A DNA stretch of 64,000 nt from Dyadobacter sp. MSC1_007 (GCF_023667495.1 NZ_JAMOZL010000006.1:124001-188000), one strand, 5' to 3'; shown: positions 35,502-45,808, counted from the first letter of the stretch. The notes: a model not told the origin generated them from the letters alone. Made by a program: numbers and translations.

Positions 35502-37385
35502 ATGCGCATTCGCACCCTGCTATATTATATCACTATCGGGTTCGCCGCCGCTGTGGCAGCACTGGTCGGAGCGCAGTACATTATGCGTGCCAATATTAAG
35601 GAGCTCATCAGAAGTAATGAAGATCTATTAAACGAATATAAACTGGGTAGCGGGCTGCCTCAGGACTTCACTCACGGGATTGACACCACCGCGCAGATCG
35701 CGCTTGCCGAAAAGATCAGGTCTGTTGATGAAAGCGGCCAGCGGGTGCTCGACTGGAACCTATATGTGCTGGTGTTGGTCCTTATTGTGTTGGTAGCATT
35801 ATTTGTAATCATTATAGTGCGCATGAAAAAGCAGGCCGAGCTTATTACCCAGCTCAATATCAGTGAGAAAAAGCTGAAAGAGGCGGTGCTGGTGAAAGAA
35901 AACTTCCTGGCCAACATGAGCCACGAGATTCGCACGCCGCTGAATGCGATTTTAGGATACACCAATCTCCTTCAAAAAAAGAAGCTGGACGATGATACCC
36001 GCCTGCATATCAGCACAGTACGGCAATCCGGCGAAACACTACTTTCAATCGTCAATGATATTCTTGATCTCTCTAAAATTGAATCAGGAATGATGCGGAT
36101 TGAAAAAGTACCGTTCAATTTGAAAGCTTTGGTGCATTCGGTGACGACGATGTTCCACCAGCGGGGAGAGGAAAAAAACATTCCGCTGGTCGTTTCATAT
36201 GGCCCCGACATTCCCGAAATGCTCAGCGGCGACCCGACGAGGCTGACCCAAATATTGGTCAATCTGATCGGTAATGCATTCAAGTTTACCGACCAGGGTG
36301 AGATTGCGCTGAAAATTGATGCGAGAGCAGGCGAGGAGGGTATTGTGGCAATGGCGTTCCAGGTAACAGATACTGGCATCGGTATCGACGCAGCCAAGCT
36401 CGAAACGATATTCGAACGCTTTCGTCAAGCCGAGGATTCAACTTCGCGGCAATATGGCGGCACCGGACTCGGCCTTTCTATCGTCCGGGACCTGGTGTTT
36501 CTGCAAGGCGGCGATATTGATGTAAAAAGTAAAATCGGAGAGGGGACCACGGTTAGTATCAGCATTCCCTACGAGGTCGTGGATAATGTGGTTTCGCAGG
36601 AATCAGCGGACGGAATGATGGACGCGCCTATTTCTCCGGCGGGCCTGCGCGTGCTCATTGTCGAAGACCATAGTATTAACCAGGGATTGATGACCCATTT
36701 GATGCAGGAGCGGGGGATTGAAAGCCGCATTGCCCATAACGGGCGCGAAGCCATTGATATACTCCAAAAAGAAGCTTTTGATTTAGTTTTAATGGATATC
36801 CAGATGCCGGAAATGGATGGTTATGAAGCCGTCCGCGAAATCCGCGAAACGCTGCAATTAACGGTTCCGATTGTTGCCATGACGGCCCATGCGATGGACG
36901 GTGAGAAGGAAAAATGCCTGAACCTGGGCATGAACGACCATATCTCTAAGCCGGTGCGCGAGCATGAACTGGACCGGGTTTTGAGCAATTTTTCATTGAA
37001 TGCAAATGCAGGGGCGCAGGGTTCTGTTTTACAACACAAAAACGGCTTCAAAGTCATCAATCTCAATTATATGAAGGAAATCAGCAATGGCGATACCGCC
37101 TATGAAAAGCTGGTTACCGAGCAATTCCTGCATTTAATGCCCCGCGAATTGGAAGCGTTATCATCGGCCGCTGCCAAATACGACCCCGCTGAGATCCGGC
37201 GCATTGCGCATGGTATGAAGACCACCATCTCTATAATGGGCTTAAACCGGGTTTTGGATGAAAGCCTGGACGTGCTTGAAAACGAAAATATTACCGCAGA
37301 AGTCGCCAGAGAGCACATGCAACATGTGCTGGCGGTATGTAAAGAGGCATTGAGTGAAGCGGGGTTGTTGTATCGGCAGTTTTAA
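35502..37385 (+). CDS. Hybrid sensor histidine kinase with receiver and HPt domains
   Basis: A 627-residue membrane kinase. Two membrane segments (residues 9-27 and 87-106) flank a short periplasmic sensor. Then HisKA (LANMSHEIRTPLNAILGY, H141), HATPase (LVNLIGNAFKFT, VTDTGIGIDAAKLETIF, GGTGLGLSIV), a receiver domain (LRVLIVEDHSINQGL, D432 in VLMDIQMPEMDG) and a C-terminal HPt with H570 in RRIAHGMKTTISIMG. The order matches an ArcB-like phosphorelay. The short sensor of about 60 residues shows no known fold. It follows the LytTR regulator. Confidence 0.93.
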   Translation: MRIRTLLYYITIGFAAAVAALVGAQYIMRANIKELIRSNEDLLNEYKLGSGLPQDFTHGIDTTAQIALAEKIRSVDESGQRVLDWNLYVLVLVLIVLVALFVIIIVRMKKQAELITQLNISEKKLKEAVLVKENFLANMSHEIRTPLNAILGYTNLLQKKKLDDDTRLHISTVRQSGETLLSIVNDILDLSKIESGMMRIEKVPFNLKALVHSVTTMFHQRGEEKNIPLVVSYGPDIPEMLSGDPTRLTQILVNLIGNAFKFTDQGEIALKIDARAGEEGIVAMAFQVTDTGIGIDAAKLETIFERFRQAEDSTSRQYGGTGLGLSIVRDLVFLQGGDIDVKSKIGEGTTVSISIPYEVVDNVVSQESADGMMDAPISPAGLRVLIVEDHSINQGLMTHLMQERGIESRIAHNGREAIDILQKEAFDLVLMDIQMPEMDGYEAVREIRETLQLTVPIVAMTAHAMDGEKEKCLNLGMNDHISKPVREHELDRVLSNFSLNANAGAQGSVLQHKNGFKVINLNYMKEISNGDTAYEKLVTEQFLHLMPRELEALSSAAAKYDPAEIRRIAHGMKTTISIMGLNRVLDESLDVLENENITAEVAREHMQHVLAVCKEALSEAGLLYRQF

Positions 37386-37479
37386 GAATGTCCTATTGGT
37401 TAAAATGTTGTAGTTTGTTTGTCGAATTATTTTAAAATATTCGCATATATTGGATGTTTTCCAGACCAAACAGCATTTT

Positions 37480-38676
37480 ATGTTTTCAAGGCTAATACCG
37501 TTCCTGATCATTACCCTGCTCCTGACTTTTCCTGTTTTTTCCCAAATCAGGTTTGAAAAGGGGTATTTCATTGATAACGAAAACATCAGGACTGTTTGCA
37601 ACATCCGCAACGTCGATTGGGACAATAACCCGACCACTTTCCGTTATCAAATGCCTGGAAGTAACGAAACACTGGATGGTGAACTTCGTGACGTGCAGCT
37701 ATTCGCAATCGATAACGGGCCGACTTATGTGCGGGTAAATGCGAAGATCGATTTCAGTTCGACGGATGTGAACCTGTTGGCGAGGGGCAGGAATCCGGAG
37801 TGGCAGGAAAAGGTGGTTTTTCTGAAATTGATTGTAGACGGGGAAGCCAAACTATACCGGTACCGGCAGAGTGGCGTTACCCAATTCTATTACCAAAAGC
37901 CCGGATCGGACGTCATGCCATTGGTTTACAAGCGCTATCTCGACGATAATGGGCAAACCGCTACTAATTTTGGATTCAGACAACAATTACTCAATGAATT
38001 GCCATGCGAAGGCATTACACAGTTGCAGATTTCGCGCGTAAATTATGTGGAGACTGATCTGACAAGGTTCTTTGAAAAATACAATGCTTGTAAAAACCCA
38101 TCAGCGAAAAGCGGACCGACGGATCGCGGGCGGCAGTCATTCAACCTGAAAGTAACACCAGGCGCCGACTTTACGATGTTATCTACGTCGCGGTTTACAA
38201 CAACGCAGAATGATAAAAGAAAGGCACAAAATCTTTCTTTGAGAGGCGGACTGGAAGTGGAGTACATTGCTTCGTTCCACAAAAACAAGTGGGCTGTGTT
38301 TATTGAACCTTCGTTCCAATATTATAAGTTGCCCCTCAAAGTAACCGGCCTGAATGTAGACGTCAACTATTGGACTATCGAAGCGCCCATCGGGCTTCGG
38401 CATTACTTCTATTTATCGGATCATACCAAACTTTTTGTCAATGCGCTCTACGCCTGGACAGTTGGTGAAAAGCAGTTTGGAAAGGGAGAAAACCATCGGG
38501 AAATGGAAGTTATTGCCAGTTCAGGATTTGCGGGGGGCGCTGGTATCGCAAACCGTCGGCTTAGCCTGGAAGCAAGGTATTATATGAAGCGGGACGTTTG
38601 GTCCAGCTTCGTCCGAGTTGATGCGGATTACACCAAATTTTCCCTGATCCTGGGTTATAAACTGTTTTCAAAATAA
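37480..38676 (+). CDS. Conserved secreted protein with C-terminal beta-barrel-like domain
   Basis: A 398-residue protein from the ATG at 37480; an in-frame TTG at 37450 would spoil the signal peptide (MFSRLIPFLIITLLLTFPVFSQ). The N-terminal half (GYFIDNENIRTVCNIRNVDW, TFRYQMPGSNETLD, RQQLLNELPCEGITQLQ) is a domain common in Bacteroidota outer-membrane proteins, with no assigned function. The C-terminal half has alternating strands ending YTKFSLILGYKLFSK, as in small outer-membrane barrels. Confidence 0.65.
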   Translation: MFSRLIPFLIITLLLTFPVFSQIRFEKGYFIDNENIRTVCNIRNVDWDNNPTTFRYQMPGSNETLDGELRDVQLFAIDNGPTYVRVNAKIDFSSTDVNLLARGRNPEWQEKVVFLKLIVDGEAKLYRYRQSGVTQFYYQKPGSDVMPLVYKRYLDDNGQTATNFGFRQQLLNELPCEGITQLQISRVNYVETDLTRFFEKYNACKNPSAKSGPTDRGRQSFNLKVTPGADFTMLSTSRFTTTQNDKRKAQNLSLRGGLEVEYIASFHKNKWAVFIEPSFQYYKLPLKVTGLNVDVNYWTIEAPIGLRHYFYLSDHTKLFVNALYAWTVGEKQFGKGENHREMEVIASSGFAGGAGIANRRLSLEARYYMKRDVWSSFVRVDADYTKFSLILGYKLFSK

Positions 38677-38797
38677 GTATTTAGCTTGAACAGGCAGCCT
38701 GATTTCGCATTGGAATGGCCGTCGGAACATTTGCCAGTAAGTATGGTAGATACCGGCGGTTTTTTGGTTTTATATAAAATCACTTCCTGAATCCTGC

Positions 38798-40069
38798 ATG
38801 AAATCACAACTGGCGAAAGCGAGATGGTACCGGATCATCCCGGTCGTATTTGTTACATATAGCCTCGCTTATCTCGACAGGGCCAACTTCGGTTTCGCGG
38901 TGGCTGGGGGAATGGCGGATGACCTGCACATCACGCCCAATACTTCTACATTACTGAGTTCGCTGTTCTTTCTCGGCTATTTCTTTTTCCAGATCCCGGG
39001 TGCGCATTATGCGGCCACGCGAACCGCTAAAAAGCTGATATTCATTTCCTTAATATTGTGGGGCGCATTGGCCGCTGCCACGGGTATGGTGAACGACACC
39101 ACTACGCTGATCGTGATCCGCTTCATGCTCGGAGTAGTCGAAAGTGCTGTTATGCCTGCCATGCTCATCCTGCTGAGCCAGTGGTTTACTAAGGAAGAAC
39201 GCTCCCGTGCGAATACATTCCTGATTCTGGGCAATCCGGTTACGGTGCTTTGGATGTCGGTGCTTTCGGGTTATCTGATCGAATCGATGGGCTGGCGTTG
39301 GATGTTCATCATTCAGGGTGCGCCAGGCATTATCTGGGCATTCATCTGGTGGAAACTCATCGACGAGCGTCCGATGAATGCAACCTGGCTTTCAGACGAA
39401 GAAAAACTTGCCGTGGAGGAGAAACTGAAAGCGGAACAAGCGGGTATCAAGCCGGTCAAAAACTATGCGGAAGCATTCAAATCGCGCAAAGTGGTGCTGC
39501 TGTGCCTGCAATACCTGTTTTGGAGTCTGGGCGTTTATGGCTTTGTAATGTGGCTTCCATCGATTATCAAGGCCGCCCCGAATATGGATATGGTGGCTAC
39601 CGGCTGGCTATCGTCGGTTCCTTATGTTTTTGCTGTGATCGGCATGCTTTCGGCCTCTTATTTTTCGGATAAAACGGGTAACCGGAAGGTGTTCATCTGG
39701 CCATTTTTACTGACCGCCGCCATTTGCCTTTACGCTGCGGTATGGGCAGGTACGGACCGCTTTTGGGTCGCCTACGTACTACTGGTGATCGCGGGCGCGG
39801 CGCTTTACACACCCTATGGACCCTTTTTTGCTGCTATTGCGGAGATTTTACCTAAAAATGTGGCTGGTGGTGCGATCGGACTGATCAATAGTTTAGGTGC
39901 ATTGGGTTCGTTTATCGGCTCCTATCTCGTGGGTTACCTGAATACCGAGACAGGGAATTTCAATGCTTCCTATACCTTAATGTCGGCGGCATTGGTGCTT
40001 GCAACGGTCATCACTATCGCTGTTATTCCCGCTCCAAAGGTGCTTCATCCCGTTTCAGAGGCGGTATAG
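38798..40069 (+). CDS. MFS transporter, anion:cation symporter family
   Basis: A 423-residue, 12-segment transporter. The first segment carries SLAYLDRANFGFAVAGG, the family signature of the ACS group (hexuronate, galactonate, phthalate carriers). The loop between helices 2 and 3 is YAATRTAKKLIFISL, and helices 7-12 follow the central cytoplasmic loop with EEKLAVEEKLKAEQAG. It imports organic acids, probably sugar acids, by symport. It lies upstream of an SGNH hydrolase and the cytochrome-bearing dehydrogenase on the same strand, a possible sugar-acid use cluster. Confidence 0.9.
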   Translation: MKSQLAKARWYRIIPVVFVTYSLAYLDRANFGFAVAGGMADDLHITPNTSTLLSSLFFLGYFFFQIPGAHYAATRTAKKLIFISLILWGALAAATGMVNDTTTLIVIRFMLGVVESAVMPAMLILLSQWFTKEERSRANTFLILGNPVTVLWMSVLSGYLIESMGWRWMFIIQGAPGIIWAFIWWKLIDERPMNATWLSDEEKLAVEEKLKAEQAGIKPVKNYAEAFKSRKVVLLCLQYLFWSLGVYGFVMWLPSIIKAAPNMDMVATGWLSSVPYVFAVIGMLSASYFSDKTGNRKVFIWPFLLTAAICLYAAVWAGTDRFWVAYVLLVIAGAALYTPYGPFFAAIAEILPKNVAGGAIGLINSLGALGSFIGSYLVGYLNTETGNFNASYTLMSAALVLATVITIAVIPAPKVLHPVSEAV

Positions 40070-40158
40070 CTCGATTTTTGGTCGCCAGGCAGTTAAGTTC
40101 GGTGGCTTTGGGTCTTTGTATCCTATTAAATACTCGCCAAACATCTAACCCGAAGTAA

Positions 40159-41400
40159 ATGAGAAGTTTCAGAGTGCCGGCCCCGCCGGTTTGTGTTTTT
40201 ATATTGTTTTTAGCCCTCATCTACCAGCCCGCCACCGCTCAGAACAAAAGCCCGAACAGCAATGCGGCGTTTTCGCTCAAAGACGGCGACCGTGTGGTTT
40301 TCCTTGGAAACTCCATATTCGAAAACGACTTCCAGTACGGCTACCTGGAACTCGCACTGACGACCAGGTTTGCCGACAAGGGCGTTACATTCCGCAACCT
40401 CGGCTGGACTGGCGACAATGTTTGGGGAGAAGCACGCAGCACCTATACTAACCCCCCGACGCCCTACGAACATTTGATAGAAGATATCACCAAAGCTGCA
40501 CCAACCGTAGTTTTCCTCGCGTACGGCGGCGTGGAAGCGCAGGAAGGCCAGGCAGGTGTCGCGCATTTTAAAGACGGTTTGAATAAATTAATAGACAAAA
40601 TCGACGCGCTAGGAGCAAAAACAGTGCTGCTGTCGACTATTCCCGTTGTCTCCACCGACACAGCCCAGCATATCGACGTCCGCAATGCCGATCTGGAGTT
40701 GTATTCCAAAGCTATTTCGCAAGTCGCTTCACAACGTACCAAACTGTACATCGATATTTATAATCCTGTACTGAATACAAGCAAAAAGGCAGATATCATC
40801 GAGAATACCGTGCATTTGAACGAAACGGGTTATTACTACCTGGCAACGGAGCTGGAAAAGGCACTAGGCCTGCCTACTGAAAGGGAGACCGTGACCATCA
40901 CCATGGACAAGCAGGGCGCCAATTCTTCCAATGTGAAGATTCTTTCACCCGAAAAGGAAGATAATGCGATCGTCAGGTTTGTATCGGCGGATAAATTCCT
41001 ACCGTTGCCGGCTCCGCATGCTACGAGCTGGGTTGGTAACAATTCCAATGTTGTGCGGATTGTGGGTTTGAAAAAGGGCTATTATACATTGATGGCAATG
41101 AATAACCAGGTTGTAACGGCTTCCGCAAAGGAATGGGAGAAGGGTGTGGAGATCAAACAAGGGCCACAGTTTGCACAATCAGAGGAAATACGGCAGATGA
41201 TCCTGAAAAAGAATGAACTGCATTTCTTCCAGTACCGGCCATTGAACCAGACTTACATTGTTGGTTTCCGGAGATACGAGCAAGGTCGCCACGTGAAAGG
41301 TCTCGAAGAGCAAAACATCCTGATCAAATGGCTGGAAGGCCAGATCATCCTGAACAGCGAACCGAAGGAAGTAGTGTATGAATTGCGGAAACTGGAATAA
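40159..41400 (+). CDS. Secreted SGNH/GDSL hydrolase
   Basis: A 413-residue protein with a signal peptide (to PATAQN). SGNH blocks: RVVFLGNSIFENDF (catalytic Ser in GNS), LGWTGDNVWGE with a Gly, VVFLAYGGVEAQEG in place of the usual GxND, and ENTVHLNETGYYYL for the His. The C-terminal part after about residue 230 is a separate beta-rich domain. This type is often found beside cytochrome-bearing propeller dehydrogenases, as here (gap about 150 bp with a palindromic repeat). Probably an esterase on plant polysaccharide. Confidence 0.82.
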   Translation: MRSFRVPAPPVCVFILFLALIYQPATAQNKSPNSNAAFSLKDGDRVVFLGNSIFENDFQYGYLELALTTRFADKGVTFRNLGWTGDNVWGEARSTYTNPPTPYEHLIEDITKAAPTVVFLAYGGVEAQEGQAGVAHFKDGLNKLIDKIDALGAKTVLLSTIPVVSTDTAQHIDVRNADLELYSKAISQVASQRTKLYIDIYNPVLNTSKKADIIENTVHLNETGYYYLATELEKALGLPTERETVTITMDKQGANSSNVKILSPEKEDNAIVRFVSADKFLPLPAPHATSWVGNNSNVVRIVGLKKGYYTLMAMNNQVVTASAKEWEKGVEIKQGPQFAQSEEIRQMILKKNELHFFQYRPLNQTYIVGFRRYEQGRHVKGLEEQNILIKWLEGQIILNSEPKEVVYELRKLE

Positions 41401-41415
41401 AGTAGATTCCTTGTT

Positions 41416-41482
41416 GTCAGCCTGAGCGCAGTCGAAGGCGGGCGATACCGTATAGCCCGCCTTCGACTGCGCTCAGGCTGAC
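41416..41482. repeat. Perfect inverted repeat, REPIN-like element
   Basis: Two perfect 28-base arms (41416-41443 and 41455-41482) surround an 11-base spacer GATACCGTATA. The arms contain CTGAGCGCAGTCGAAGGC, the same motif seen in the clusters near 53 kb and 62.6 kb. It lies between the SGNH and dehydrogenase genes and would form a very stable hairpin in RNA. Confidence 0.9.
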
Positions 41483-41552
41483 ACCTCTCGCCAAATCATT
41501 AACGAATATAACTCCGGCCGAAAGCTGATAGCCGAATGCCGATTGCCAAAAT

Positions 41553-44500
41553 ATGAAAAAACTATTATACGGAGCATTGCTCCTCCCATTAATCCTCCTG
41601 ACCTCCTCGACCGAACCCGAGCAGCATCCATTCAACCTCGACCCTGATGTTGAAAAGGAACTGAAGTCTTTTAAAGTAGCCGAAGGCTTCGAGGTAACCC
41701 TTTTCGCCGCCGACCCGATGGTCGCTAAACCCATTCAAATGAACTGGGATGCCGAGGGCCGCCTTTGGGTCGTCAGCAGCACGGTATACCCGCATTTGAA
41801 AACGGGTGAATCGGCCAACGACAAGATCTTCGTCCTGGAAGACACTGATGGCGACGGTAAGGCCGATAAATCAACCATTTTCGCCGAAGGGTTAATACAG
41901 CCGACCGGTATCCTGCCCGGCGACGGCGGATGCTATGTCGCCAACTCGACGGAAATATTGCATTTCTCCGATACCGACGGCGATGGCAAAGCCGACAAAA
42001 AGCGCCGGATTCTCAACGGGTTTGGAACAGGGGATACGCATCATTTGATCCATACTTTCCGCTGGGGGCCTGAGGGGAGAATGTATTTCAACCAGTCAAT
42101 TTACATTTATAGCCACGTGGAGACGCCATTTGGCATTAAACGCCTCGAAGGTGGAGGGGTATGGCAGCTCAACACGCGTAATCTGGATATGGACGTGTAC
42201 GCAAGAGGACTTGTGAACCCATGGGGCTTGCAGTTCGATCGCTGGGGACAGTCGTTCCTGACGGATGGTGCAGGTGGAGAAGGTATCAATTACGCATTCC
42301 CGGGTGCAACATTCGTAACAGCGCCGGGTGCAGCACGCTTGCTGCGCGGCCTGAATCCCGGCCAGCCAAAGCATAGCGGCCTGGATGTGGTATCCGGCAG
42401 GCATTTGCCAGACGCATGGCAGGGGCGGATGATCACCAACGATTTCCGTGCCAACCGCATCAACAGTTTTAAACTGGAAGAGCAGGGGAGTGGCTATGTT
42501 TCCAAACAGACGGATGACCTGATGTGGTCGGATAATGTCGCTTTCCGTCCGGTGGATATCAATGTAGGGCCGGATGGCGCTATTTACGTTGCCGACTGGT
42601 ATAACCCCATAATCCAGCACGGTGAAGTAGATTTCCACGACCCACGCCGCGACCAGCAGCACGGCCGGATCTGGCGGATAGTCGCCAAAAACAGGCCACT
42701 CGTTAAAAAGCCTGAATTGGTGAAAGCGAGTGTTAATGACCTTTTGGAATCTTTGAAATTACCCGAAGAATGGACCCGCCTGCAAGCTAAGCAGGTTTTG
42801 AAAGCAAAAGGAGCAAAGGAGGTAATCCCTGCATTGCAGAAATGGGTTGAAGCGCTCGATAAAAACGATGCAAATTACGAGCATAATCTCCTCGAAGCCC
42901 TTTGGGTATATCAGACGATGGAGACCGTTAACCAGCCGATCTTGCAAAATCTGTTGAATGCGAAAAGTCACAATGCCCGCGCGGCCGCCCTACGGGCGCT
43001 GGGACTTTGGTATCCAAAATTGACAAATGTACCCGCATTACTCGCCAAGGCGGTAGCCGACAGCCATCCTCAGGTAAGGTTGGAAGCTGTGATCGCATTG
43101 CGTAAAACGAAGACCGCGGAAGCCGCAAAATCAGCATTGTCGGTCCTTGATGGGCAAATGGACGAGTTTCTGGATTTTGCATTGTGGCAGACCGTGCGGG
43201 AACTGGAACCGGTATGGCTTGCAAAGCTCAAATCCGAGCCTGGTATTTTGGGAGATGCTAAAAAGACTTCCTATGCATTGAAATCGGCTACGAATCCGGA
43301 GGCTGCGAGCCTGCTTACTGCATTGTATCAAAAAGGGCAAGTTCCTGATGAATATCAAAAGGACGTATTGGCGTCCATCGCACGCCTCGGTCAGCCCGCC
43401 GACTTGAATACGCTGCTCGATCTGGCGGTTCAGAACAAAGATAAAAATGTGGCAGCACAACTGGGAGCGCTGGAAGAGGCGGCCGGTCAACGCAAAGTAG
43501 CACCAAATAATAGTCCCGAACGCATTGCGACGCTAATCAGTAACGAGGATGAAGCGGTGAGTTTGAGTGCTATCCGGCTGATCGGATTCTGGAAACTGTC
43601 GTCTCTTAACGAACGCCTCACCGGACTGGTGAAAAGCGGAAATGCGCCGACCAAAAAGGCGGCATTGGGGGCGCTCGCCGCCATTGATAAGCCCAAAGCA
43701 TTGCAATTGGTGACGGAGCTGACAAGCAACAAAAATACACCTGAGGTACGCATTATCGCCGCCGCCCAACTCGCATCACTGGACGCAAAAGAGGGTGCGG
43801 CTGTGAGCGCCGACCTCATGCGAACGTTACCGGAAGGCACGGATATGTCGGAATTGTTCCTGGCATTTGTGCCGTCGAACCCGGGTTCGGCCGCATTGGC
43901 AGAAGCCATCGCAGCAAAGAAAATCCCGGAAGCTGTGGCAAAGAAAGGGCGTCAATTAGTGCAGCAACGCGCCGGGTGGACGCGGCAAAGCATCGATGAG
44001 ATAGTAGCATTGAAAAAGGCATTGGAAGCATCGGGAGGCTCATTACCAGCTCCTAAAATGCCTCAGGAACTAGATGAACAGCAGATTGCTGGTTTGGCCA
44101 AAATGGCTCGGGAAAGCGGCGATCCTGTGAAAGGTGAACTGATATTCCGAAAAGCGGAATCAAGTTGTACAACTTGCCATGCATTAGGTGGTGCGGGAGG
44201 CCTCATTGGGCCTGATCTGAGCAGCCTGGGCACCAGTTCCCCCGCAGAGACCATTATCAAATCGATTCTATCCCCAAGCGAATCCATCAAGGAAGGTTAT
44301 GATTTGAAACGCGTCGTGAAAAAGGATGGCTCCGAATTGCTGGGTTATCTGGCCTCCGACGGCGCCAATGAAATCGTGATCCGGGATGTAACCGGCAAGG
44401 AAGTGTCTATTGCAAAAAGCCAGGTTCAAGTCATGGAAAAAGTCCCGGGCTCGCTAATGCCCCCCGGCCTCACTTCCGGCCTCGATCGTGACCAGTTTGT

Positions 44501-45005
44501 AAACCTCATCGCATTCCTGACCAAGCTCGGCGAGCCGGGCGACTTCCGCGTGTCCAACACGCGTTACGTACGCAGGTGGGAGAATATAACGCTGAGCAAA
44601 GACCTCGCCAGTAAGTTCAATCCGGAGGGTTCAATTATCGCCAGTCGAGGTGCGACACTTACAATCGCCCCGGTTTATAGCAAAGTTTCCGGTGAGCTGC
44701 CGATCGACGAACTGGCCGAAATGAAAAACGGTGCCGGTAAACCGTTCAGCATCCTGCGTTTCGATATAGAAGCATTGACCAAGGGCAATGTGTCTTTTGC
44801 ATTAAGCGAAACGAAGGGAATCACTGCATTCAACGGCACCAAGCCCCTCAAAATCACCAATGGTACCATTACAGCAGATCTCAGCCAGGGAATACAGCCT
44901 ATCACCCTGGTAATCGATCGCAATATTGTGAGGGATGGTGGATTGAAAGTGGAGTTGAAAGATGTAAATGGCGGTGCGCAGACGCGGTTGAAGGTGGGGA
45001 GGTAG
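41553..45005 (+). CDS. Beta-propeller/HEAT membrane-bound dehydrogenase with C-terminal cytochrome c
   Basis: An 1150-residue protein of the PVC-type haem-binding family. After a signal peptide comes a sugar-dehydrogenase-like propeller with calcium-type turns (EDTDGDGKADKSTIF, SDTDGDGKADKKRR) and VNPWGLQFDRWGQ, NVGPDGAIYVADWYNP. From about residue 390 to 830 are HEAT repeats. A c-type haem site CTTCH (Cys 872, 875, His 876) with GLIGPDLSSLG follows, then SPSESIKEGYDLKRVV, the haem domain's usual ending, and a C-terminal beta domain. It oxidises an unknown sugar or alcohol in the periplasm and passes electrons to its haem. Its last codons are part of a 22-bp direct repeat. Confidence 0.9.
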   Translation: MKKLLYGALLLPLILLTSSTEPEQHPFNLDPDVEKELKSFKVAEGFEVTLFAADPMVAKPIQMNWDAEGRLWVVSSTVYPHLKTGESANDKIFVLEDTDGDGKADKSTIFAEGLIQPTGILPGDGGCYVANSTEILHFSDTDGDGKADKKRRILNGFGTGDTHHLIHTFRWGPEGRMYFNQSIYIYSHVETPFGIKRLEGGGVWQLNTRNLDMDVYARGLVNPWGLQFDRWGQSFLTDGAGGEGINYAFPGATFVTAPGAARLLRGLNPGQPKHSGLDVVSGRHLPDAWQGRMITNDFRANRINSFKLEEQGSGYVSKQTDDLMWSDNVAFRPVDINVGPDGAIYVADWYNPIIQHGEVDFHDPRRDQQHGRIWRIVAKNRPLVKKPELVKASVNDLLESLKLPEEWTRLQAKQVLKAKGAKEVIPALQKWVEALDKNDANYEHNLLEALWVYQTMETVNQPILQNLLNAKSHNARAAALRALGLWYPKLTNVPALLAKAVADSHPQVRLEAVIALRKTKTAEAAKSALSVLDGQMDEFLDFALWQTVRELEPVWLAKLKSEPGILGDAKKTSYALKSATNPEAASLLTALYQKGQVPDEYQKDVLASIARLGQPADLNTLLDLAVQNKDKNVAAQLGALEEAAGQRKVAPNNSPERIATLISNEDEAVSLSAIRLIGFWKLSSLNERLTGLVKSGNAPTKKAALGALAAIDKPKALQLVTELTSNKNTPEVRIIAAAQLASLDAKEGAAVSADLMRTLPEGTDMSELFLAFVPSNPGSAALAEAIAAKKIPEAVAKKGRQLVQQRAGWTRQSIDEIVALKKALEASGGSLPAPKMPQELDEQQIAGLAKMARESGDPVKGELIFRKAESSCTTCHALGGAGGLIGPDLSSLGTSSPAETIIKSILSPSESIKEGYDLKRVVKKDGSELLGYLASDGANEIVIRDVTGKEVSIAKSQVQVMEKVPGSLMPPGLTSGLDRDQFVNLIAFLTKLGEPGDFRVSNTRYVRRWENITLSKDLASKFNPEGSIIASRGATLTIAPVYSKVSGELPIDELAEMKNGAGKPFSILRFDIEALTKGNVSFALSETKGITAFNGTKPLKITNGTITADLSQGIQPITLVIDRNIVRDGGLKVELKDVNGGAQTRLKVGR
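44984..45005 (+). repeat. Left copy of a 22-bp direct repeat flanking the SUKH cassette
   Basis: The last 22 bases of the dehydrogenase gene, GCGGTTGAAGGT to GGGGAGGTAG including the stop codon, recur exactly at 45809-45830. The piece between the copies holds the SUKH gene. Confidence 0.9.
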
Positions 45006-45014
45006 TAGGATAGC

Positions 45015-45087
45015 TCCCTGTTGAAATACTGTTCTAGCAAGCCATACAATAATCAAACTAATACGTAAAATAATCGGTCAACAGGGA
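45015..45087. repeat. Inverted repeat at the left side of the SUKH cassette
   Basis: TCCCTGTTGA at 45015-45024 pairs with TCAACAGGGA at 45078-45087. It may be an operator, a weak hairpin or the remains of an element end. Confidence 0.5.
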
Positions 45088-45130
45088 AGTAAAGGTCAGG
45101 GCTTATTTTACTAAAAATATTCCAAGAAGC

Positions 45131-45775
45131 ATGACTGTACTATCTGAAAATCAAAAAGAAGAGCAAGAGACTTGGCGACAATCATTGAAGAGACTATGGA
45201 AGGTCAATAGTCTTGCGATCGAACGTGCTAAGGAAATAGAAGATGAGGGGTATGGAACTTTTACAGTTTTTCAACCTGGAAGTGAGGAGCTAATATTGTC
45301 ATTAGAAATGTCTATTGGTTTTAGCATGCCTAATTCATTACGAGAGCTTTTGTTAACGCATGGGCCTATTCAAGTTGGAACCAGCGGGGTAGAAACAACT
45401 TTTGAAATTTTTTCTGTTCCAGAGCATCAAGGTCAGCCTGTTAAAAAATTTTGGGACCTCATAGATGAAGAACTGACAGGTAGCATCAGAGCTTTTTTTA
45501 CGTCGTCAGAGATTGATGAATTAAACAAAGGGTACTTTATTTTTGGAAAGATATTTTTGAGCAATGACAATCACGAATATCTGTATTTCACAAATGAGGG
45601 GTTATTTGGAACATTAATTTTTTATCATGATGACGACAGCGGGCCAACTGGGCTAAAGCGGATGATAGAAAAGCGTGGGAATTTTTTTGATAGCCTGGAT
45701 AAGTTGTTTTCATATTGCGTAGATCTAAAAATTGATCGTATTAAAAAGTGGATCGAAGATCATGAATTTCGATAA
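45131..45775 (+). CDS. SMI1/KNR4 (SUKH) family protein, immunity-like
   Basis: A 214-residue protein. The segment EELILSLEMSIGFSMPNSL followed by RELLLTHGPIQVG (about residues 51-82) is the SUKH start, IxxLExxIGxxLPxxYxxFL..G. The rest (IFGKIFLSNDNHEYLYF, FYHDDDSGPTGL) fits a small SUKH domain. SUKH proteins are immunity proteins against polymorphic or contact-dependent toxins. The gene is more AT-rich than its neighbours, has no partner toxin beside it and lies between exact direct repeats, so it was probably gained by insertion. An inverted repeat (45015-45024 with 45078-45087) precedes it. Confidence 0.75.
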   Translation: MTVLSENQKEEQETWRQSLKRLWKVNSLAIERAKEIEDEGYGTFTVFQPGSEELILSLEMSIGFSMPNSLRELLLTHGPIQVGTSGVETTFEIFSVPEHQGQPVKKFWDLIDEELTGSIRAFFTSSEIDELNKGYFIFGKIFLSNDNHEYLYFTNEGLFGTLIFYHDDDSGPTGLKRMIEKRGNFFDSLDKLFSYCVDLKIDRIKKWIEDHEFR

Positions 45776-45808
45776 TACAACTGCATCAGTAACCGCGACG
45801 ATCATGCG

